Assembly (NCBI GenBank): GCA_030386875.1
Contig: CM059576.1
Span: forward strand, 12,119,058-12,183,057
Direction of reading: 5' to 3'
Length of the DNA stretch: 64,000 nucleotides
Source of the DNA: Morinoia aosen
Lineage: Eukaryota > Arthropoda > Malacostraca > Amphipoda > Talitridae
Below are positions 34,870 to 46,264 of this stretch, piece by piece (positions within the stretch are counted from its first letter, which is position 1; the number at the start of each line of letters is the position of its first letter). A program made the position numbers and the translations under genes. The notes below the pieces were generated by a model that was given only the letters and a program-made list of their open reading frames with translations, made no database searches and was not told where the DNA came from.

Positions 34870-36045
34870 AAGTACTTTAAAATCATTTACTCAAAACATT
34901 TCATGCCTAGGCACATTGTCAACAAAAGTCTGCAAATAAAATAATAGACAAGGCAGTACACCCAAAATCCAGAAGCGCTGAATATAAGCAAGAAAGACAA
35001 ATAAATAAATGAAAAATATAATGTTAATTTTTTGATTGACTATTTTCAGATGGTACGCACTCTGCATTTCGTTGAGAGAATGTTTGAGTTTGGGAATGAA
35101 TAATGACTCTAAAATACGTAGGTCTAAGTTGGCACTACAAGTATCTAATATTTTAAATTTGGTAATGTCAATAATCTGTTCACAGGAGCCATTACTACAA
35201 TGTTGTCTGAAACTATACTGAGTAGGAGAAGTAAGCAAGCGTACTTTACGATGACTTTGACCTCCATGTTCAGAAACCCTGACGTACAGTGCTCGGTGGG
35301 TGGAACCCACATACTGCGATGCGCAATGCGCACAACTGAAATTGTAGATGAGGGAAGATCGCATGCCAGTCGGGAGCACATCTTTAAATCTAAAAAATAA
35401 TCCAATGGTACGTTTGTTAACTAAAATAATACGAAAGAAAATTTCCGGGAAAAATTTAGTCATAAGCACTGAAAGGTGTTTTGTCAACTTCTCCGTTTGA
35501 TATCCAAAACATGGTAAAACACAGTAACTATAGTTTAGAGCTTGAACACGAGATTTCGGAATATATTTAATATTTAGGAACTTATTAATGGTATAAGAAA
35601 TAACTGAATGTGGATAACCTTCGGTTGTAAAATGAGGCTGCAAAAATGTAAATTCTTTATGAAGGTCAGTGTAGTTTGCACAAATATTATAAGCGCGAGT
35701 TATAAGGGTTGAGATGCTTTTAAGTTTAAATCTCTTGCAAGAGAAACTAAAGTAACGTAGACCTAACGCGGAGAATGTTGGTTTTCTGTAGACTGAGGTT
35801 ATTAATTTACTACCAGATCGGTGAACATTGATATCAAGATACTTTAATTGGGTATTTTGGTTCCAGGTATGAAGTGAATTTTATATTGAGATGTCTGGAA
35901 TTGAAATATTGAAGAAAGGAATGGGCATCAAATTTGATTTTTACAAGACAAAAGTATCATCAATATAGCGCCTATAGAAAACTGGTTTGAATGAAGTCGG
36001 ACACTGATTTAACCATTTCTCTTTATTGCGGCACATGGAAATGTT
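34870..36045 (-). mobile_element. Penelope-like element, copy E (5'-truncated, minus strand)
   Basis: Minus strand, from the end of motif B (MCRNKEKW near 36040) through motif C RYIDDTFVL (about 35945-35970, both aspartates kept). The longest open part is 34891-35643 (250 codons). It holds thumb sequence, the GIY-YIG segment FSCAHCASQYVGSTHRALYVRVSEH (about 35270-35345) and the C-terminal LRILESLFIPKLKHSLNEM. Stops and shifts break the region above 35643. A decayed hammerhead-like core lies at 34899-34920. It is the head-to-head partner of copy F and very similar to it in sequence. Confidence 0.88.
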
Positions 36046-36049
36046 TCAC

Positions 36050-38745
36050 TTTACCATAAATTTTTCAATACATCTCGTAAATTAGAGAAATCAACGTTAG
36101 ACTACAATTTTCTCTGTGAATGCAAGATCTACAGCATCATGCCTAAATTTCTGCACTTCAAGCTGTACAAGAGGTACCTCCACACAATCAACTTTTATAA
36201 ATCCCGGCAGACCAGCCTCCTTTCTCGGGAGATCAACTTCAAGAAGAAGACTATTGCAAAGTTAACCTCCGAGCTATCTGAATGCCACAGCAGAATCTTA
36301 CAAGCCTATCCTAGAGTGACCCGGGCCGCGATCTATAGTGTTGTTAAACATAAAATGAAAATGTTGTAATAGAAACTAAGAGAACTCACTTTAGAAAACT
36401 GTGCAATGTAGGAATTTCAAACCATCTTCAGCCCTGTGTTCCAAACAAAGTTGTGCATAATTATAATTATTTTTCAATGAGCAGCCGTCTCAAGTTCTTA
36501 TTGGCATTTGGTTTGGATTTTTACATACCGTTTACAAGATAAATTTTTTCAAGCACTTCCTTAATTTTGAAAAATTGGCGTTACCAACACACCAAAAATT
36601 TGCTAACCAGACCAAAATTGTCGACTTCACTTAGCAATTGCAATCACTCGCTCTCAAATATTTTTATGGCTTCAAACCTTTAAAAAGTTTCTTACGAATA
36701 TTTTTTAAAACAGACTAATTTTTAAAAAAAACTAGCTATATTGAGCGAATGCAATCAATTGTTTCTGGCCCGAATAAATTCCTCGCAATTGCTGGGCCAA
36801 TGCAAAAATACTCTTTGTAAATTGAAGATAAGGTAAATAATTTTGTGCTCTAACTCAAGAATTTAAATTTATTGCAAGATGATATTTATGAGAACTAATT
36901 TGATCCGGCACATGCCCAGGTCTTCTCTATGACCACCAAAAATTCATAAACCTAACTTTGCGACTACGTCACCATTCCGACCAATTTTTGCCGCTTATAA
37001 TTGGGCTACCTATATTGTTTCACAATTTTTAGTTCTGTTGCTTAGCCATTTAACTCTTAATGATTTCACGGATCAAAATTCTTATGACTTTGTACAAACT
37101 ACATCTAGTCAACCTGATGCTTATCAGTATTTTATGGCTTCCGTCGACGTTGAGCATCTTTTTACCAATGTAACTCTTGACGAAACCATTGATATTTGCA
37201 TTAATTCTCTGTTTTTTCTGTTACGTCCTTTTCAGTTATAGGTTTAACCAAAAATTATTTTAGATCTCTTTTAAAACAATGTGTGTGAAATTCCTTCTTT
37301 CTTTTCATTGGTCGTATATTTAAACAAATTGAAGGGTTGGGTATGGGTCTCCCTTTAGGCCCTACTTTCGCCAACATTTTCATGTGCCACAACGAACAGA
37401 AATCAATAAAACAATGTCCGACTTCATTCAAACCAGTTTTCTAGAGGCGCTACATTGATGATACTTATGTTCTTTTCAATAAAAAATGTGATGCCCATTC
37501 CTTTCTTCATTATTTCAACTAGTCCACCCCCCTTTATATGAAATAAAAAATAGAACGAAATGAGAGAAAGGCCGTAAGAAAAAAAATACTATCTACCGCG
37601 AGTTGATGAGGCCGCGTGAACACGGCTTGTCAAAATATATAAGACCGGGGCTTGTATCACAGATACGCTCATCACACACTACAGGCTGGCTTCGGACAGA
37701 CAGAGAGACGGACAAACGGACGCGGCTCTTATTATAGTATAGATTCCAGGCATCCCATTATCAAATTTACTTTAGATCTGGAAAAAAATACCCAATTGAG
37801 TTATCATGATATCAATGTTCACCGATCAGGTAATAAATTCATAACCTCAATCAACTGAAAACCAATATTCTCCGGGTTAGGCCTAAGTTACTTCAGTTTC
37901 TGTTGCAAGAGATTTAAACTGAATAGCATCTCAATCCTTATAACTCGTGCCTATAATATTTGTTCAAACAACTCAGACCTTCATAAAGAATTTAATTTTT
38001 TGCAGTCTGATTTTACAACCGAAGGTTATCCACATTTAGTGATTTCTCGTACCATTAATAAGTCTCTAAATAGTAAATTTATTCCGCAACCTCGTGATCG
38101 AGCTCTGAACTATAGTTACTGCGTTGTGCCACATTTTGGATATCAATCGGAAAAGTTGAGAAAAGATCTGTTAATGCTTTTGACTAAATTATTTTCGGAA
38201 ATTTCCTTTCGTATTATTTTAGTTAACAAGCGTACCATTGGATCATTTTTTAGATTTAAAGATGTGCTCCCGACCGGCATGCGATCTTCCCTCGTCTATA
38301 ATTTCAGTTGTGCGCATTGCGCATCGGAGTATATGGGTTCCACCCACCGAGCACTTTACGTCAGGGTTGCTGAACATGCAGGTTGAAGTTATCGTACAGG
38401 TCGCTTGCTTACTTCTCCTACTCATTCTAGTATCAGACAACATTGTAGTAATGGTTCCTGTGAACAGATTATTGACATTAGCAAATTTAAAATATTAGAT
38501 ACTTGTACTGCCAGCTTAGACCTAAGTATATTAGAGTCATTATTCATTCACAAATCTAAACCTTCTTTCAACGAAATGCGAAGTGCGTACCCTCAGAAAA
38601 TAGTCAACCGATAAATTATTATTTTTTGTTTGTTTATTTGTTTTTAGTGCATATATTCTGCGCTTCTGGATTTTGGGTGTACTGACTTGTCTATTATTTT
38701 ATTTGCAGACTTTTGTTGAGAATGAGCCTAGGCTCGAAACGCTCA
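36050..38745 (+). mobile_element. Penelope-like element, copy F (most complete, broken)
   Basis: Only copy here retaining the N-terminal region of the PLE ORF: a 76-codon frame at 36139-36369 with FKLYKRYLHTINFYKS and SREINFKKKTI. After a decayed stretch come the fingers (about 36915-37000) and motif A ASVDVEHLFTNV (about 37138-37170). Motif B GLGMGLPLGPTFANIF (about 37336-37385) and motif C RYIDDTYVLF (about 37449-37475, both aspartates present) follow. A foreign segment splits the thumb (about 37523-37742). The GIY-YIG segment FSCAHCASEYMGST is at about 38305-38345, and the C-terminal LSILESLFIHKSKP at about 38523-38562. A GAGCC/GGCTC stem then GAAAC (38724-38740) is the hammerhead position. 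Stops and frameshifts prevent one protein. Confidence 0.88.
37523..37742. mobile_element. About 220-bp insertion in PLE F
   Basis: The PLE thumb reads up to FLHYFN before 37520 and resumes with HPIIKFTLDLEKN after about 37750. The foreign DNA between has no open frame. It contains GATGAGGCCG...CGGC, a perfect 4-bp stem after a GATGAG box, and ends in a CGGACAAACGGACGCGG run. The piece CTTGTATCACAGATAC is also found in the dispersed repeat at 58505-58525. Ends and target duplication are not resolved. Confidence 0.5.
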
Positions 38746-39560
38746 GAGTAAACGCTTTCAAAGTACTCCTCCATTTCTTCACTGTAAATTTGCTTCGCCA
38801 AAAAGATTTTCTTTGTACGTATGTATAGCTTGTAGTTTGATCTCAGTGCGATTTTACATGGAAGAACTAGTGCCGCATCAACTGGATCTTGGTCCATTAT
38901 TTATGATAATCGGATATATTTCACTTTGATATAGTTGCCGTTTACTCTAATGACCAAAGGGACAAAACTAAAATATCTGGTAATATAAATTTCACTTGGA
39001 GCCTCAATATTTTAAGTATTATTTAAAAGCTCGCTTTCACACGCTAAACTCACAATGGGAACGCATGCCCTGAATTCACAGAATTACAGGTTGGTAATGA
39101 CGGCAACAGCAACGTAACGTCGTCATGTACTCGTCAAATTATCACTTTCTCACACAGCTAATGAAAATGTCATTGAATTCTTCTATTCCAATTTTTCTTT
39201 GGAATGCTCAGTGATGTAGATGATCATTACAACAACACAGATAACTGACTGTAGGTTTGCGGTTCATTATAGTTCAGTGCCTGAGTAGAGACAAAAGGTT
39301 TGAAAAGTTGCTACAAAGTGAGTGCATTTATTGTTCATTCGTGACTGGAGAAATTGAATAAACATCGAGTGATAAGTGAGGCACAGATAAGACGGACGTG
39401 GCACTCTGCACACAGCGAGTTTTATCAGTCCGTCTTCAGGTTGAGGGCAGGACGAAGTTATACCTTCAGTGCTCTGGGTGAGGTTTTGCTGAGACTCCAT
39501 CACTGCTTGCGTTTTGTGCCTAGTTAGAGAGAAGCTTCACCTCGCCAAAGTGTTTATCAC
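38746..39560. other. No gene recognised
   Basis: AT-rich with short minus frames (38694-38897 and 39267-39503) lacking recognised motifs. It lies between PLE F and the 18-bp minisatellite. Confidence 0.35.
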
Positions 39561-40092
39561 AAGCAATGAGAGTAATATAAACAATGAGTGTAATATAAAC
39601 AATGAGTGTAGTGTAAACAATGAGTGTAATATAAACAATGAGTGTAATATAAACAATGAGTGTAATATAAACAATGAGTGTAGTGTAAACAATGAGTGTA
39701 ATATAAACAATGAGTGTAATATAAACAATGAGAGTAATATAAACAATGAGTGTAGTGTAAACAATTAGTGTAATATAAACAATGAGTGTAATATAAACAA
39801 TGAGTGTAATATAAACAATGAGTGTAATATAAACAATGAGTGTAATATAAACAATGAGTGTAATATAAACAATGAGTGTAATATAAACAATGAGTGTAAT
39901 ATAAACAACGAGTGTAATATAAATAACGAGTGTAATATAAACAATGAGTGTAATATAAACAATGAGTGTAATATAAACAATGAGTGTAATATAAACAATG
40001 AGTGTAATATAAACAATGAGTGTAATATAAACAATGAGTGTAATATAAACAACGAGTGTAATATAAATAACGAGTGTAATATAAACAATTAG
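39561..40092. repeat. 18-bp minisatellite, about 29 copies
   Basis: Unit AACAATGAGTGTAATATA repeated about 29 times in register. Variants include GTAGTGTA for GTAATATA, clustered in the first third, and ACGAG for ATGAG. The paired ACGAG variant at 39907 recurs at 40051, exactly 144 bp (8 units) away, so a block of eight units was itself duplicated. Since 18 is a multiple of 3, every frame repeats a 6-residue motif and long minus-strand frames (to 233 codons) arise. They are by-products. Confidence 0.95.
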
Positions 40093-40819
40093 TTCGGTAT
40101 GTAAAACGACTGACAGCAAATTCACCAAAATCCGCGCAAGAACATTGCAGGAGGTTCATACGAACAACAGTCAATGGTGGAAAAACTTTTGACCTGAGGC
40201 CTCCACATCGCGAACAGGTGCAGGTGAGTACTTTCTTCTTTTGATGAATATTGCTCAACCCATAATAGCGTAAACTCTCAAGTGACGCGATAATGTTCTA
40301 ATTGTGCCTAAGATTGTTCAGTATCGACCAGCTAATGCTCAAATATTTGAAGCCGTGAGTAGATATAACCCATCATGTAGTTTGTTATAGTTCGCTAAGA
40401 GCTAGACGGAGAAGGATGGATCGTTTTCTAGTTCCATCTGGCAATTTCAATGAAGCTTTCAATGAACAAAATCGAGGGAGTATTAATTGTCAGGTTGTAC
40501 GCGGGGAAGAATTCTATTCTATTACTGCGCCAATTACAATGCTTGACTAGAACATTTAAATTTCGCATTATCCTATGGGAGTTATATGCTGTGCCTCATG
40601 TCGCTTTGGGAGCGTCGAGCGACACCGTTGTGAGAAGTAATGAAATGAGCAAACTTGCAGCCGAGTTACTTATAGATATTTAATCAACTAGTTATACATA
40701 AAAGTTGGATTGCCTTTTGACTTTCTGGATAGAGACAGGGAGTAAAGACCACAGACAGCTGTGCAGGTGTCAGACAATTGTGCTCACGACCAACTCGTTG
40801 CCTTAACGTTGCCTCAGTC
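40093..40819. other. No gene recognised
   Basis: A 77-codon plus frame at 40450-40683 has no recognised motif. Otherwise featureless. Confidence 0.35.
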
Positions 40820-40940
40820 GGAGGAATGAATTTGTCGCTTCGACTCCAAATCAGACCACATGTTTTCAAACTTTGTGACTCCGATTCCAGCTTTTCAAAA
40901 TTTGCGACTTTATCTCCACTCCTTCACAATTTTGAGGTGA
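40820..40940. repeat. Dispersed TCGACTCC/GACTCCGATTCC repeat, copy 1
   Basis: Phrases GACTCCGATTCCAGCTTTTCAAAATTTG and similar resemble the array at 57607-57832 in both the ACTCC words and the intervening CTTTTCAAAATTTG words. Diverged copy of one repeat family. Confidence 0.55.
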
Positions 40941-41780
40941 ATATTTCATTTTATAGTTGTTGCAGTTATTGCAACCTGAGTATCTGTTTTTATTTTCTTT
41001 CTTTATAACTGAGATTCAAAACTGATAAAATAATGGTAAAATTAAGGTTTATTATACATAGTACTGACACGTGCCCTCTCAGTAGGCAAGGTAGGCAGTG
41101 CCTACACTGAGAAGTAAAGGTCAGCATCAACAATATTTTCTGTGATAAAGCTTCTAAGTATGCACAAAATCCAACGAAACTATATTGCTTGATCCAATTA
41201 CTATGCTCGAAATACCCAAAATTTCCATATATGTGAAGCTAAGGCAGGCACGATGTGCACTGCCTTACATTCCCGGTACCTACACTTCGCAGAGCAACAC
41301 TGCAGTACAGGCGCCACGCTCAACACCGTCTTATGTTGCAGCTATAATTGGCAGATTAGTTCTGCTTCCGTCTCAGCGGGCCTGCTGATACGTTTTGTAT
41401 ACGAATGAAATCCGCTTCTAGCTTCAATATATATAATTTGATTCCATTTTTCATTCTCGGCCAACTTTTTACCACATATTTGACACTTAATTATTTTAAT
41501 AAACAGTAAACCGATATCGTATTCATTTTGTATTTTGTGCGAGTTGAAGCATTTGTAGCAAGAAATTCGGTACTACCGCACAAACTACACTGCAGCTGAG
41601 GCAGTGCACTGCTCTCAGTTACATGGGAATCACTAACTGAGGCTTTTGCTGCTGCTGTGTTATTTTCTCTGCAGCTAGTTGTTATGTATGTATATTTCTT
41701 TGTGCATCTCAATATCTGTATCGATTATCCTAAAACGGTTCCAAATCTTCAATATGAAGAAGTAATTAACATTTATATAA
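40941..41780. other. No gene recognised
   Basis: Contains a small imperfect hairpin CTCAGTAGGCA...TGCCTACACTGAG (about 41075-41112). Short frames only. Confidence 0.35.
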
Positions 41781-41781
41781 A

Positions 41782-42232
41782 CTAGTGTACACGGCGGTCA
41801 GAAGTGACGGGTTGAAATGATTTCCTGATAATAATTTCCTTCCAGATGTGGATGCTAAACAAACATATCCATCCCAATGATACCCGCGATAAAAAATATT
41901 CTTGTACTTTTGCACTGGTGAAACTCGTCTGACTGATACGGTCATTGAGCGTCCTTGTGAGCGTCACAGAGCGACGGAATAAGCAGACTCAAAACCAACA
42001 AATTCTTCAAAGGGTGTTATTAGGTAAGGCTGTAATACAGTATTTTGTAATATGAAATACCCTTCCGAACTCGGCATCCACGTTACGGACTCTAGTATAT
42101 AAGGGATCTGGATCTCCTTTTCTTAAATGACTTGTTATAATGCAGCTGTAAGCGAAAATGAGTGTATCAATTTACCAGTGAACTGATACCAAGACCACGA
42201 GTGCTAATTTTCTCCTCTTTATTCTTACTACA
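41782..42232 (+). repeat. LTR-like dispersed repeat, copy 1
   Basis: Starts ACTAGTGTACACGG and ends near GAGTGCTAATTTT. The second half holds a TATA-like box (TCTAGTATATAAGGGATCTGG, about 42092-42112) after CCGAACTCGGCATCCACG. The same order of elements occurs at 57837-58280, and the first half recurs again at 58376-58580. A unit of about 440 bp with a TATA box and repeated occurrence suggests an LTR or similar, but no internal region or target duplication was found. Confidence 0.5.
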
Positions 42233-42564
42233 GCTTTTAACTTTAATTTAAAATGCTCAAGTTTTATTTAAAAAAGATCAAGCTTCATTTAAAAGTTTCA
42301 GGTATGCTTTATTTAAAAAAAGATCGAGTTCAATTTTGAAAAGCTTATGTTTCTAAAATTACATACCTATGTAATAATGATATAATCGAAGTTTATTCGT
42401 GGGTATGCATATTTATTTGAAAGTACTGGCACTGAAAATAGAGTAAATCGAATATCAGACAAAGCAAGCGGCTGTGATTTTGCACTCAATTTGAACATTT
42501 TTTAAATTTTACCCATGAATTATTTGCTAACCAGATCATCTTTACTTTTATCTATTGACAAAAA

Positions 42565-42700
42565 TGATGCAAATAAACTTTATGTTGTAAGTAAATATGT
42601 GACAATTAGCAAATTGCACTGACGGAAAAATTGAACATTACTGAGCTTCAACTTTTCAGTCAGTGCAATTTGCTAATTGTCCCAAAGTTACTTATTACAT
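42565..42700. repeat. Long hairpin with perfect 22-bp arms
   Basis: GACAATTAGCAAATTGCACT at 42601-42620 begins a 22-base arm (to 42622) that is perfectly inverted at 42660-42681. Pairing extends imperfectly outwards (AAGTAA...TTACTT) and inwards (GGAAAAATTGAA...TTCAACTTTTC), so nearly the whole segment can fold back on itself. Consistent with a small MITE; no coding capacity. Confidence 0.75.
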
Positions 42701-43142
42701 AAACAAATAGATGGATCTATTTGTTTCTCATCTCTATCCTGACTTTTTTGAAAGAAAGTATCGGATATCGTCATTTATGGTGAGTCGTGCACCATAGTTA
42801 CTTATAAAATGCGGAAAAGCATATGCAATTGCATTTTTTGAAGTATAAAAACCCTAGCAGGACGAACAAAAGTTCCACGGTCAATATCATTGTTATGTTA
42901 GTTGAACCCAATAAATAATTCCTATAAACCTAATCGAACATAAGAAATCTTAACAAAACATAACCTAATCTAGCCCAACATAAATTAACTAACTATAAAT
43001 AACACATCCATACCCAACATAACCTGATCTAACAAAACCTATCCTAACCCACTATAGCCTATCCTAACCAAGGCTATGCTAGCCTAACATATTCTATATT
43101 AGCGTCACTTATGCTAACCTTTTTTGGCGAGCCATTCTTTCC

Positions 43143-43428
43143 TCCTGGAGAGAGTGGCTGAGTATCAATGCCATGATACTTCTACAGGGATGTACGTGAT
43201 AGGGGTTCCCCAGGCCCCAGTCATGCCCGAGCTTTTAAGACCTTGTTTACCTCTCGTATAGTGCCGAGGTAACATTCCTTGTGGACAGTAACCACACTGC
43301 AGGCACGATCCGGATTTGCCGCGTCAGCGTTTGCACGCCAACTGCTGCGTTACCACAGCCCACAGGGGTCAAACCTGTGCAGGAAGTGTGGCACGCAAGC
43401 GCTCTGTGCTCTCAGCCACTTATCCTAA
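43143..43428. repeat. GC-rich element with AGTGGCTGAG inverted ends
   Basis: A GC-rich block inside AT-rich TAACC tracts. AGAGTGGCTGAG near 43155 is matched by the inverse CTCAGCCACTT near 43420. No open frame of note. Possibly a SINE or small DNA element; family unknown. Confidence 0.35.
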
Positions 43429-43543
43429 CCTAACCTATCTTAATTCAACTATTTGAACCTAATGGTCTAATATCCTAACATAGTCTATTTTAGACTATTG
43501 TTACCTATCCTACCTTGATCTATCACATGATAACCTAGCCTAA

Positions 43544-44066
43544 GGGTGCCTGCACACCAAAAGATTTGAGGCGAGAAAGCGAGCAAGCTTGAATCGATAT
43601 AGATGTATTCCTATGGGAGTGCGCACACCGCAAGCAAGCTAGCGAGCTAGTGAGAAAGATTGAAGATTTGCTGAAGAGAGAAAGCGACTCGAAGATGGTT
43701 TCACGCTTGAAAGCTGCAGCGGGAAACGTCTGGCAGTGCATGGTGAGATGTCGACGAGGAAGGTGCGTTGCTCAATTCTTCCAGCATAGACTGAACTCCT
43801 TATATCCAAGTTTATGCTGTACTGTGCCTTTGGAAGTCAAAAGATCCAAAACACAGTGACAGATTACATGTTTCAAAGCAATGGGACGAAGTAGGAATGA
43901 TACTCAACGTTACAAACACATGCTTGTTCCGCTTGTTTTTGTTATAGTCCTCTCTCCATGACATTTGGGAGCAAACTGGCTATCTTTTGGTGTGTGATAG
44001 ATCTTGCCTAACATCTTTCTCTCTCGCTTGCTTTGTCGCTTGCCGTCTTTTGGTGTGCAGCTACCC
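43544..44066. mobile_element. Terminal-inverted-repeat element, non-autonomous
   Basis: Left end GGGTGCCTGCACACCAAAAG and right end CTTTTGGTGTGCAGCTACCC are inverted repeats with two mismatches over 20 bases. Subterminal GCGAGAAAGCGAGCAAGC at the left is also echoed inverted at the right. Length is 523 bp. The largest internal frame is 69 codons, with no transposase. No clean target duplication was seen, so the superfamily is unknown. Confidence 0.7.
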
Positions 44067-44370
44067 GAAGGCATCCTAGCAGGACCCATGAAAATTCCGC
44101 GGTTAATATCGTGGTAGAAAAATTCGTAGAAATTCGTAGAAACTCGTAGAAAAATTCTATCACAACCAATTCTAATTTAATCGAACATGTATTCTAACCT
44201 AACTCAACACAACCTATTTTAAACCTAGCTCAGCATTACCTTTTACCTAAGCTAATTTAAAACCCTACATAACCTGTTGTAACCTAGCCAACATAAAATA
44301 TAATAATCTAACCCAACATAAGCTATTCTAACCTAACGCAACGTAACGTATCATAACCCAATAACTTAGC

Positions 44371-45970
44371 ATGTATGCCGCAATGACTTCTGTATCATGG
44401 CACAAAGGGTGTGACACACATAGATCTATATATGGATAGGTTAGCTCGTATAATTATTTAAAAACATTATTATAAAAATCTTAATATTAGTTTATGGTTA
44501 CTTAAAACTAGAAAGTGACCAGGAGGTATAATTGAAAAAATAAAAAAAAATTGAAAGACAATATTATTCCTCCAACCGAACCAGAGAAATGTGCAGGAAT
44601 TTCCATTAGTAACTCATGTTAACTTGACCCTGAGACCAGGAAATGAACAAAACAAAGAGATCAATAATATACAGAAGTAACAATAAGACTCAACCTTAAC
44701 ATGCCACTCCGGCTATACAAATTTCTCAGTTATACTAGATTCTGGGCTGTGTCCATTCCTGAATTTAAGTTACAAAATAGCCTATCTCTGACGATCAGAT
44801 ATAGGCCACCAGTTTCGTTACAAAATATATTTCTTCGAAGTCTTTAGGTGATACTTGTAAGTGCTAATAACTCGCTCATAAAGTTTCAAAAGAACCGTTA
44901 TGTGTTGACTTGGATTTCATGCCATCATTGGAGTTGTATTCAAATTATTGCTGCGAAGGCGCTTTTTAATTAACACCAATATTTATAATTTCGTTTTGAT
45001 GAAATAACTTGAGGAATGGGTACTTGGCCAATACAGATTGAGTGCAAATTAACTATGGAGTTGTTTTATTCATAGTTCGAGGCTCGCCTGATATATAAAT
45101 ACCCTATTTTCGAGCCTTTTCCCTAGCCTATTTTGAGCTCTGAGGAACAACAGCGATGGCGAATGTAGTACATTACAAAAAAAGTACTTCGCAAGTGATC
45201 CAATGGGACAAACCTAAAGCAAAAGGTGTGGGCAGAAAATAACATGACAACGCAAAATGTAAATGTATGGGCAAGGAACAAACCCTGAAGCGTCATGTAC
45301 CTGAACCTTGAATGCTCAAATTATCATAAAAAAATATTTCACAAGTAAACAGCTGTAAAATACGTATGAAAACTGCTAAAAACAACACTGCTCATCACGA
45401 TAAAGTAAGTTTTTAATAATGTTACACTAAATTATTAGCATTTTTCTTGTAAGACCTTTTTTATAATCATAATATTTTTTAAAGCAACCTAACGCAATGG
45501 TTTATGTATTACAAAGGCATGTAAATATAGAAACAGTTGTAAAAATCGACGAAAATTTAAGCCTCTCGTTGGTCTTGGAGACTATTCGGGCACAAGTAAC
45601 ATGGATGAAATCATCAACATTTAAGACTTATCAACTAAGTGTCCCAGAATATTATTATTTATTTAATAGAACCAAACAGTAATGCACCAAACCTTTACAA
45701 AGAGCCGCTAGCGACAAACGCTGGAGGTGTGATACTGCGAACAACGCAAATGGTGAACAGGTGAATCTCTAGCCACTGATAAATCGCACTTTCAAACCAC
45801 ACATGATCGCGAAAAAACTAATTAAAGACTTGAGGCAGAAGGGTTCAGGCTATTCCATTATTTCACAAACTGATGTAAACAAAAACTTTGAGCCACTGAA
45901 ATAAAATTTGGGATTATTCAAGCTAAGATCACCCTTACATCGCGTGGAATAACATTGACATACTTCATGC
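44371..45970. other. No gene recognised
   Basis: AT-rich. One 61-codon plus frame at 45497-45682 has no recognised motif. Nothing else is supported. Confidence 0.35.
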
Positions 45971-46264
45971 TCAGAGAGCTAGCTTTTTCGCAAGGCAGCT
46001 CGCTCGATCATCCCTGTAGCACTTGAAGGGGGGTGTACCGTACGAGCTCAAATACTCGTGGATTTGTGCAACGGTGAGAACTCTGGCCCTGCGATACACC
46101 TCGTAGATATCAATACGATATTCAGGTGACAAAACCTTCATTGCTGGACATTGTAACCGTGGGAGCTTAATTATGCCAAGTGTGGGTACACCGATGAGAA
46201 ACACAATAACATCCTCAGAACACGAGACACACTTCTTCATGAGACAGTTTGAGCCGTAAACCAA
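45971..46264 (-). CDS. 97-codon ORF, unrecognised
   Basis: Minus-strand frame from an ATG at 46264. The first part is Cys/hydrophobic and the second reads YRIDIYEVYRRARVLTV and ends CYRDDRASCLAKKLAL. It is less AT-biased than its neighbours and looks like real protein, perhaps a transposon or gene fragment. No domain is recognised, and no splice sites were convincing. Confidence 0.2.
   Translation of the reverse strand: MVYGSNCLMKKCVSCSEDVIVFLIGVPTLGIIKLPRLQCPAMKVLSPEYRIDIYEVYRRARVLTVAQIHEYLSSYGTPPFKCYRDDRASCLAKKLAL

Larger units (their letters stand above)
42853..44120. repeat. Direct repeats and degenerate TAACC tracts around two inserted elements
   Basis: CCTAGCAGGAC followed by a TTCC-CGGT-AATATC phrase occurs at 42853-42890 and again at 44074-44115. 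After each copy comes a TAACCTAA/AACATAACC-rich tract (42900-43125 and 44160-44370), with a third tract at 43420-43543. The duplicated phrase plus tract suggests an old segmental or repeat duplication, with other elements lodged between the copies. The tracts resemble degenerate arthropod telomere-type CCTAA, but unit spacing is irregular. Confidence 0.5.

Noticed and set aside
35036-35405. Overlapping frames antisense to and shifted from the PLE E endonuclease (and the same at 38238-38498).
   Set aside because: They mirror each other between copies E and F only because the underlying PLE sequence is the same; the real frame is the GIY-YIG one.
39514-40258. Long plus and minus frames (to 233 codons), including a hydrophobic one.
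   Set aside because: The 18-bp unit keeps every frame open. They show only period-6 peptide repeats, with no start context or conserved flank.
42900-44370. A telomere or true interstitial telomeric array.
   Set aside because: The CCTAA-like words are irregular, mixed with AACATAACC and similar, and show no sustained 5-bp periodicity.
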